Shown one piece after another: positions 57,776 to 64,000 of a DNA stretch of 64,000 nt (its first letter is position 1; each line of letters opens with the position of its first letter). Position numbers and translations under genes: made by a program. The notes under the pieces are model-generated. The model was not told where the DNA came from. It saw nothing but the letters and a program-made list of their open reading frames with translations, and searched no databases. Source of the stretch: an uncultured Lachnospiraceae bacterium (lineage in GTDB: Bacteria > Bacillota > Clostridia > Lachnospirales > Lachnospiraceae); contig CASWVG010000002.1 of the NCBI GenBank assembly GCA_949472775.1, positions 62,001 to 126,000 of the forward strand. The letters run 5' to 3'.

Positions 57776-58999
57776 GTGAAGCTGGCATATCGAAATCTGG
57801 TCAGACATTACAGAAAAAGTATACTTTCCGCCGCCATCGGCATTGTGACGATCACGCTTTTACTGCTCTACGCAGTCAATCTGGACAGTACGGAAAGACA
57901 GCTTGTTATGCTCCCGGAAGCGATGGAGGTGAGCGGCAGGGTCAGCAATCTGAACGGTTCACGGGAAGAAGGAATCAGCATTTCCGAGGAGCGCGTGGAT
58001 GGAATCGTCTCCTGCCCGGATGTGGAGAAAGCGGTCTTCTCGGCGCAGTTTATGACGGGATTCGGCGCGTTTACGCTGGAGGAATATAAGGGAAACCTCA
58101 ATTATTTTGCGACGGCGGTCAACGATATTGCGGGCGTTCCCGGTTTAAAAAGCGAGGAAATTTCCTATGGAGAAAAGTGGGATGAGAGCCTTTTCGCGGG
58201 CGGGGAGCCGCTGTGCATTCTGGACGCCCGGACAATGGTTCAACAGGGGGTGTCGCTCGGGGATGAGGTGACGATCACCCTCTATTACTATCAGTACGGG
58301 CAGGGAGGCATTGGGATCGGCAAGGTTACGCCTCTCGCAGAAGGCAGACCGTTCACGGTTGCGGGCGTGATGGATTATAAAGACTTTACCGGCAGTGTGA
58401 CGCCGCCTCAGATGCTGTTTCCCCTTGAGAGCGTGCGGCAGATTTTTCGGGAGGAAGGGATCGCGTTTACGGCGGATTCGGCAGCCTTCAAGGTAAAAGA
58501 CCCGTTCCGGCTGAATGAATGTAAAAGCTATATGAAGGAGCTGGGCTTTCTGCCCGTGGTCAGGGACGCTGATTTTTCTTATGCGGGAAACGCCCTCAGC
58601 ATGAAGGACGAGGAGTTTATCAACGCGGCGGAAAACCTGCGGGAGACGCTGACGTTCCTTACGGGGATGCTGCCCTTTGTGGTGGTGATTCTCCTGTTTG
58701 TGGGATATCTGTGCAGCTATCTGCTGATTCAGAGCAGAAAGGCGGAGTATGCCACCATGCGCTCGGTAGGAATGGGATGGGGACACTGCTTTGTTGTTCT
58801 GCTTTTGGAAAATTTGATGATCGAGGTGGCAGCCTGCGCGGCGGTCAGCCTGCCTGTGCTTTTGTCGGGCGCGGTGAGCGGCAGGGCGCTTCTGTTTTCG
58901 GACGCCATATTTCTTCTGGCATTTTTATGGGGAAGCGCGGCGGCATTGTGGACTTTCCATCGGCTGAACGTGATGGAGGTATTGCGCGCAGGTGAATAG
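57776..58999 (+). CDS. FtsX-like/MacB-type ABC permease
   Basis: N-terminal TM after KLAYRNLVRHYRKSILSAAIGIVTITLLLLYAVNL; three C-terminal TMs with AEYATMRSVGMGWG. Confidence 0.85.
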   Translation: MKLAYRNLVRHYRKSILSAAIGIVTITLLLLYAVNLDSTERQLVMLPEAMEVSGRVSNLNGSREEGISISEERVDGIVSCPDVEKAVFSAQFMTGFGAFTLEEYKGNLNYFATAVNDIAGVPGLKSEEISYGEKWDESLFAGGEPLCILDARTMVQQGVSLGDEVTITLYYYQYGQGGIGIGKVTPLAEGRPFTVAGVMDYKDFTGSVTPPQMLFPLESVRQIFREEGIAFTADSAAFKVKDPFRLNECKSYMKELGFLPVVRDADFSYAGNALSMKDEEFINAAENLRETLTFLTGMLPFVVVILLFVGYLCSYLLIQSRKAEYATMRSVGMGWGHCFVVLLLENLMIEVAACAAVSLPVLLSGAVSGRALLFSDAIFLLAFLWGSAAALWTFHRLNVMEVLRAGE

Positions 59000-59089
59000 T
59001 GTGAGAAGAGTTTCTAAAGACGTCCCGCCATAGGACGGGACGCCAAGAACCGTCTCACACAGGAGAATGCCAAAATACGGGCATTCTCC
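58999..59089 (+). repeat. Intercistronic two-hairpin element, copy C
   Basis: GTGTGAGA...CGTCCCGccataggaCGGGACG...TCTCACAC; GGAGAATGCC aaaatacg GGCATTCTCC; outer stem begins on last base of the stop codon. Confidence 0.85.
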
Positions 59090-59126
59090 GCACGAATTTG
59101 AGAGATAAAGGGAGGAGACAGGTATC

Positions 59127-60947
59127 ATGATCATACGGAAGAGTCTGCTGAAACTGCGGCGCACGCCGGTCAGAACCGTACTGTTTTTTCTTTTGGTGGC
59201 ATTTGCGTCGGCGCTGCTTTCCACGGGCGGCGGGCTGTGGCAGATGTGCCAGGAGAATATGGCGCGTTTTGAGGGCATTTTCCAGACCATCGCCACGGTG
59301 GAGCAGAAGCCGCAGCGGTATGTAAGGGAAGAAATCTGGCAGGCAGATCAGGGAGAGTACAAGGTCGTCAGCCGGGCGGAGTATGGGGATATGATTCCCC
59401 TCTCTGTGCTTTCCTTCGAGGGGGCGGACTATATCAGCGGACCGGAGCGCAGGGGCTGGTATGCCGCCTATCTGCCGGAATACGAGATGATGGATGCGGG
59501 CACGGGGATCACAAGCAATCTGGTGGTGGAGGCCTCCCCCGTGGAGGATGCGGTTCCGGCGGGACCGATTAAGATGGAGGTCAAAAATATATTGTACAGT
59601 TATTATCCCTATAATGCGCCGTTGTTCTATTACTGCGACCATTTCAATGCGTCGCCGGAGATGCTGTACGCCGATAAGACCTATATTATGTGGATATACG
59701 ATTTTCTTCCTCATGGCTGGCCGGAGGTAACAGACCCGCAGGAATACCTTCCTCAAGAGGGGATTGTGAGCACCCAGACCGGCCCGGAAGGGGCTTTTCT
59801 TCCCAACGATCTTTCCGGCAGTTCGATCGCGGAGGTGACGCCCGGTTTCTATGAGACAGAGGAGGGGCAGCAGTGGAAGGCGCTTGTCCGGGAGTTGGAG
59901 ATGGGCATATGGCGCTCATCACCTGTTACTGTCACGGACAACCTTGACCTGATTCCCATCTTTTATGACGGATCTGTCAGTATCATAGAGGGAAGGGAAT
60001 TTACGCGGGAGGATTACAGCGAGGGCAGGAGGGTCTGTCTGATTTCCCGCAAGTTTGCCAAACGAAACGACCTGAAGACGGGGGACGTCCTGCATCTGCC
60101 GCTGCGCTATGGAGATTACAGGGAGCCGGGCACGGAGGCAGTCTGGAACGTCAAGCTGACGGCGGAGGGAAAGAACTTTCCTGTATTTGAGGAGGCAGAC
60201 TGGGAAATATGCGGTATTTACGATATGCTGCCGGGAGGTTTTGCAAAGAGCTCGTCCTACCGGCTGGATGACAATGAAATTATCATACCAAGGGCATCCA
60301 TCAAGAACAGTGACAGCGAAAATATTGCCGACTGGGGACCGATGAAGGGTTGGAACACCTCTTTTGAGATTCCAAACGGCACCATTTCCCGCTGGAAGGA
60401 GTTGTGGGAAAAACAGGGCATCGAGGGGTTGGAGATTACCTTCTATGACAAAGGCTACAGCGTTCTGGAAGACGGGATCAGGCGGATGAAGAAGATGGCG
60501 CTCATCCTGCTCGTGGCAGGGGTGGTCAGCGTTTTTTGCGTCCTGCTTTTCTTCTGTCATATGTTTATCACAAAGCAGAGCGTAGCGACGGCCGTGGAAC
60601 GGTCGCTTGGCATGACAAAGAGACAGTGCGCGGGATCGCTTTTGACGGGGATTGTGCTGTTAGCCCTGTGCGGCGGTATTCTCGGCAGCATTGGCGGCTA
60701 TTACTGTGCGGGGAAGGCGGCGGGACAGCTTACGCAGGTGGAACGCTTTGACCGGAATTTCAGCACCGGCATGATACAGGGACAGAACGGGGAGGAGAAA
60801 ACGGACTATATTCTGGAAGGGAACTGGCGTGTGAGTGCGGCCGCAGGCACTGCGGTAGTGGTACTGGCGGTGGGAATCGCTTCCGTTATGATTGGCGCAA
60901 GCCTGCGGCGGGAACCTCTTGTGCTGCTTAGCGGCAGGGAAGAATAA
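59127..60947 (+). CDS. FtsX-like/MacB-type ABC permease
   Basis: MIIRKSLLKLRRTPVRTVLFFLLVAFASALLSTGGGLWQ; C-terminal TMs with TAVERSLGMTKRQCAGSLLTG. Confidence 0.85.
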   Translation: MIIRKSLLKLRRTPVRTVLFFLLVAFASALLSTGGGLWQMCQENMARFEGIFQTIATVEQKPQRYVREEIWQADQGEYKVVSRAEYGDMIPLSVLSFEGADYISGPERRGWYAAYLPEYEMMDAGTGITSNLVVEASPVEDAVPAGPIKMEVKNILYSYYPYNAPLFYYCDHFNASPEMLYADKTYIMWIYDFLPHGWPEVTDPQEYLPQEGIVSTQTGPEGAFLPNDLSGSSIAEVTPGFYETEEGQQWKALVRELEMGIWRSSPVTVTDNLDLIPIFYDGSVSIIEGREFTREDYSEGRRVCLISRKFAKRNDLKTGDVLHLPLRYGDYREPGTEAVWNVKLTAEGKNFPVFEEADWEICGIYDMLPGGFAKSSSYRLDDNEIIIPRASIKNSDSENIADWGPMKGWNTSFEIPNGTISRWKELWEKQGIEGLEITFYDKGYSVLEDGIRRMKKMALILLVAGVVSVFCVLLFFCHMFITKQSVATAVERSLGMTKRQCAGSLLTGIVLLALCGGILGSIGGYYCAGKAAGQLTQVERFDRNFSTGMIQGQNGEEKTDYILEGNWRVSAAAGTAVVVLAVGIASVMIGASLRREPLVLLSGREE

Positions 60948-61057
60948 AAGGATTCCCGAAAAATTATGTATGCCTCTTGACATTCGGGACAAAACTATAT
61001 ATAATTTTTATGTTGCTAAAGCAATAAGTCATATGGTGTGTTGTGACGGCAGCATAT

Positions 61058-61131
61058 GTGCGCTTAGCTCAGCTGGATAGAGCGTTTGGCTACGGACCAA
61101 AAGGTCGGGGGTTCGAATCCTCTAGCGCACG
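61058..61131 (+). tRNA. tRNA-Arg (anticodon ACG)
   Basis: GTGCGCT TA GCTCAGCTGGATAGAGC G TTTGGCTACGGACCAAA AGGTC GGGGGTTCGAATCCTCT AGCGCAC; full cloverleaf, loop CTACGGA. Confidence 0.96.
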
Positions 61132-61142
61132 GTATAAAGAAG

Positions 61143-61180
61143 GCGGGAATGTCGATAAATACGGCGTTCCCGCTATTTTT
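61143..61180 (+). terminator. Intrinsic terminator after tRNA-Arg
   Basis: GCGGGAA...TTCCCGCTATTTTT. Confidence 0.75.
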
Positions 61181-61239
61181 ATATAATAGGAAATTGCGAT
61201 AGTGTAAAACATTCAAGGAGAATGCGAAGCATTCTCTGA

Positions 61240-61265
61240 ATCGAGCGTGCCGCGCTCGATTTTTT
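61240..61265 (+). terminator. Terminator hairpin
   Basis: ATCGAGCGtgccgCGCTCGATTTTTT, preceded by GAGAATGCgaaGCATTCTC. Confidence 0.7.
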
Positions 61266-61336
61266 ATGTGCAGACCCGCATAAGAAGTTTGCTGTTTCAT
61301 ATTTTTTGCTGATGACATCTTTTTTTCATTTAGCAG

Positions 61337-61386
61337 TTGACAAACTGTTCATACTGTATATAATGATATATATACAGTATATACTG
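61337..61386. promoter_or_regulatory. Promoter TTGACA-16-TATAAT overlapped by operator-like palindromes
   Basis: ATACTGTATATA-atgata-TATATACAGTAT (perfect 12-bp arms) covers the -10; a second palindrome CAGTATATACTG follows. Confidence 0.8.
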
Positions 61387-61437
61387 CTCGCGCAACCTGT
61401 GACGACAGGGGGCGCCCAAAAATAAGGGAGGCATACA

Positions 61438-61809
61438 TTGAACATTATCATATCGAACCAGTCCGAGCTGCCGATCTATGCGCAGATCAGGGAGCAGCTC
61501 AAGGAGCAGATTTTAAACGGACAGATCCCGGAGGGAGAAACCCTTCCCTCCATCCGCCAGCTGGCGAAGGAGGTGGGCGTCAGCGTGATCACCACGACCC
61601 GCGCCTACAGCGAACTGGAAACGGAGGGATTTATCGCCACCATGCAGGGTAAGGGCAGCGTAGTGCTTCCCACAGACAACAACCTGCTGCGGGAGCAGTA
61701 CCTTCTGCGGATCGAGGAGGGGCTGTCCACGGCGATTGAGACCGCGAAAACGATGGGGATGTCCAAAGACGAACTGACGGATATTTTTCATAACTTATTG
61801 GAAACATAA
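61438..61809 (+). CDS. GntR-family regulator (YtrA subfamily)
   Basis: LPIYAQIREQLKEQILNGQIPEGETLPSIRQLAKEVGVSVITTTRAYSELETEGFIATMQGKGSVV; TTG start. Confidence 0.94.
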   Translation: MNIIISNQSELPIYAQIREQLKEQILNGQIPEGETLPSIRQLAKEVGVSVITTTRAYSELETEGFIATMQGKGSVVLPTDNNLLREQYLLRIEEGLSTAIETAKTMGMSKDELTDIFHNLLET

Positions 61810-61823
61810 GGTTTCGGAAAGGA

Positions 61824-62687
61824 ATGGGAATGATGGAACTGCTGGAAGTAAAAAACTTGTCGAAGCACTATAAAAACTTTGACTTAAAAGATATCAGCTT
61901 TACCCTGCCAAAAGGCTATATCATGGGGTATGTTGGGGCGAACGGCTCCGGGAAAACGACTACCTTGAATCTGATCACAGGCATCGTCAAAGGTACGGAC
62001 GGCGAGGTGCAAATCGACGGGCTGTCCCGCGAGGAAAACGAGCAGGCTTACAAGGAGAAAATCGGTTATGTGGGGGATGAGTCCTATTTCCCCGACCACT
62101 TCAAAATCAAGCATATCCGCACCATATTAAAGGACTTTTATCCGACGTTTTCCGCGGATAAATTCAACGGCTTTATCCGGGACTGGAACCTGCCGGAAAA
62201 TAAGCTGATCAAGGACTTTTCCAGAGGCATGAAGGTGATGCTGATGTTTGCGTCGGTGCTTGCCAGAGATACGAAGCTGCTGGTGCTGGATGAGGCAACC
62301 AATGGGCTTGACCCGGTGATGCGGACGGAGATCCTGAAGCTTTTGCAGGAGTATGTGATGGACGGGGAGCGGAGCGTGATTTTCTCCACCCACATCTTAA
62401 GCGATCTGGAGCAGATTGCGGACTATATTTACTTTATTCACAGAGGCAGGACAGTCCTCTACGACGCGAAGGATGAGTTGATAGAAAATTTCCTTCTGGT
62501 AAAAGGCGAGAGCGCAAAGATTCCGCCGGCGCTTAAGAAGGAACTGATCGGGATGGAGGAGAACGCTTACGGATTCGAGGCGATCCTGCCGAGCGACAAG
62601 GCGGAACTTCTGGGGAGCGCGTTTCTCTTTGAGAAACCGACCATTGACCAGATAGTCATCCACTATATCATGTCAGCAGGAAGGTAA
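61824..62687 (+). CDS. ABC transporter ATP-binding protein
   Basis: GANGSGKTTTLNLI, FSRGMKVMLMFASVLA, LLVLDEATNGLDP. Confidence 0.95.
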   Translation: MGMMELLEVKNLSKHYKNFDLKDISFTLPKGYIMGYVGANGSGKTTTLNLITGIVKGTDGEVQIDGLSREENEQAYKEKIGYVGDESYFPDHFKIKHIRTILKDFYPTFSADKFNGFIRDWNLPENKLIKDFSRGMKVMLMFASVLARDTKLLVLDEATNGLDPVMRTEILKLLQEYVMDGERSVIFSTHILSDLEQIADYIYFIHRGRTVLYDAKDELIENFLLVKGESAKIPPALKKELIGMEENAYGFEAILPSDKAELLGSAFLFEKPTIDQIVIHYIMSAGR

Positions 62688-62722
62688 ATGCGTTCGGCAT
62701 AATTAGGAGAGGAGAGTTTGAG

Positions 62723-63409
62723 ATGAGAGCATTGCATTTTATGAAAATAGATTATGTGTTGACGAGGAAACAGATGTATTTTATGCCGGCGATTCTTGTT
62801 CTGGCATGGGTTGTGGGTACGGGCGTAAGCAAAGGCGCAATGTCCCTGCTGGTGACATGTTCCTATACGCTTTTTGTGGCTTCCATATTTTCTACAGCGC
62901 CTTTTGGATATTGCACCGGGAAAAACAAGGGATTTCTGCTGTTGCTTCCCGCGACGGTGAAAGAGAGGGTGGCGGGGCGGTTCTTATACGGGTTGTCCTT
63001 TGTGGCATTGCTGGGGACTCTCTGTGCCGCTTTGTGGGGCGCGTATGCGCTGGCGGGGTATGAACTCCCGCTCTGGACAGTGGCGCTTGGGCTGTGCGAG
63101 CTGGCAGTCGGGATTCTGATTATGGCGTTAGAGTTTCTTTTCTTCTATCTCTTCGGAGAGGGAAAGGGAAACTGGCAGCAACTGAGCAATATTGTGAGAA
63201 TTGCGCCGGGGATGGCGATGTTTTTCGGCATGAGCTATTTTGTAGATGAAATACAGGAAATGACGCCTGCAGGCACGAGTATTGATCTGGAAGCGTTTGC
63301 GGGAAAGTTTATGCAGGCAGGCGTGGTGGCAATCGTGGTGTCCCTGCTCCTGACGGTGGTGGCGGCGGCTGTCTGCGTGAAGGTGATCGGAAAGCGGGAT
63401 TACGCATAG
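62723..63409 (+). CDS. ABC-2 type permease
   Basis: Multi-TM ORF directly after the ATPase: LHFMKIDYVLTRKQMYFMPAILVLAWVVGTG. Confidence 0.8.
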   Translation: MRALHFMKIDYVLTRKQMYFMPAILVLAWVVGTGVSKGAMSLLVTCSYTLFVASIFSTAPFGYCTGKNKGFLLLLPATVKERVAGRFLYGLSFVALLGTLCAALWGAYALAGYELPLWTVALGLCELAVGILIMALEFLFFYLFGEGKGNWQQLSNIVRIAPGMAMFFGMSYFVDEIQEMTPAGTSIDLEAFAGKFMQAGVVAIVVSLLLTVVAAAVCVKVIGKRDYA

Positions 63410-63472
63410 TCCACAACAGAGACTGCGCAACGTGGAAAAATACGGGAAATAGCGGAATCTTTCTCTATATAC

Positions 63473-63501
63473 TTGCAAAACACTGTAGAATACTGTAAAA
63501 T
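63473..63501 (+). promoter_or_regulatory. Sigma-70-type promoter TTGCAA-17-TAAAAT
   Basis: TTGCAA 63473-63478, TAAAAT 63496-63501; ACTGTA direct repeats in the spacer. Confidence 0.6.
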
Positions 63502-63567
63502 AGTGACGTTATCGACTGATCATTATGCAGCCGGAGTTAAAGTTTTCAAGTGTGAAGGAGAGAAATC

Positions 63568-64000
63568 ATGGAAAGAATTTGGACTGTAACAGACAGTATG
63601 GGCAATCCCCATCAGATTATGTTTAAGAAGGGCGCATTTGGCGGCGCGAAGTGTATCGTAGACGGCGATACATACAAGATGAAATCTAAAAACTGGGTGA
63701 TCTGGATGGCGGATCATCAGATCAGCATTCCCGGCGCGGAGTGTAATCTGGTAGTGATCGGCAACAAGATTCGTCTCGCGGTTAATGGTACTTACTTAGA
63801 GGACGGTACGCCTTATGAGCCGATTAGAAATATTCCCACATGGCTGAATGTGTTAGTTGGTATCAATGCGGTTATTGCAGTGTTTATGTACGGAATGATC
63901 GGTCTTGCCATCGCCGTGCTTCTGGATCTTCTGACCTACAAGCTGGTTTTGAGCAAGAAAGTTACCCCGGCTATGATAATTCAGATTGCGTTATTAGTGG
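63568..64000 (+). CDS. Membrane protein of unknown function, runs off the window
   Basis: MERIWTVTDSMGNPHQIMFKKGAFGGAKCIVDGDTYKMKSKNWVIWMADHQISIPGAECNLVVIGNK..., SD GAAGGAG upstream; open to window end. Confidence 0.75.
   Translation, partial: MERIWTVTDSMGNPHQIMFKKGAFGGAKCIVDGDTYKMKSKNWVIWMADHQISIPGAECNLVVIGNKIRLAVNGTYLEDGTPYEPIRNIPTWLNVLVGINAVIAVFMYGMIGLAIAVLLDLLTYKLVLSKKVTPAMIIQIALLV

Noticed and set aside
61058-61131. tRNA-Arg as an integration site for a genomic island
   Set aside because: No integrase, no direct repeat of the tRNA 3' end, and ordinary genes on both sides within the window.
61064-61318. Minus-strand ORF 61064-61318 over the tRNA-Arg
   Set aside because: Its end (ARGFEPPTFWSVAKRSIQLS) is the antisense translation of the tRNA, a common spurious call.

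Overview
The window (about 50% GC by eye) looks like a Lachnospiraceae/Clostridia-type chromosome segment. It is dense and almost entirely co-oriented: about 53 protein genes on + and one on -. Housekeeping genes: a truncated RelA/SpoT alarmone synthetase, murA, a SAM-I riboswitch with metK, dnaE, pfkA, proC, NfeD plus SPFH, argF, birA, dusB, greA, and a lysyl-tRNA synthetase carrying a C-terminal HD domain. Signalling genes: three MCPs, a FecR / CHASE2-adenylate cyclase operon, three HD-GYP proteins, a GGDEF protein, two histidine kinases, and a CheR-CheB-REC-CheA-CheW-MCP cluster. There is also a LacI-GH32-ABC fructan/sucrose-type locus, several ABC modules and one tRNA-Arg(ACG). I saw no prophage, IS element or CRISPR array. 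The most interesting structure is non-coding. A two-hairpin palindromic element (outer stem plus a GGAGAATGCC...GGCATTCTCC hairpin) occurs at six gene-gene junctions, starts at or next to the upstream stop codon, and keeps its outer stem pairing while the stem sequence changes. One copy has a tandemly triplicated 3' arm that carries a Shine-Dalgarno and ATG each time and creates a 20-codon upstream ORF before a histidine kinase. All calls come from reading the sequence; no database search was run.
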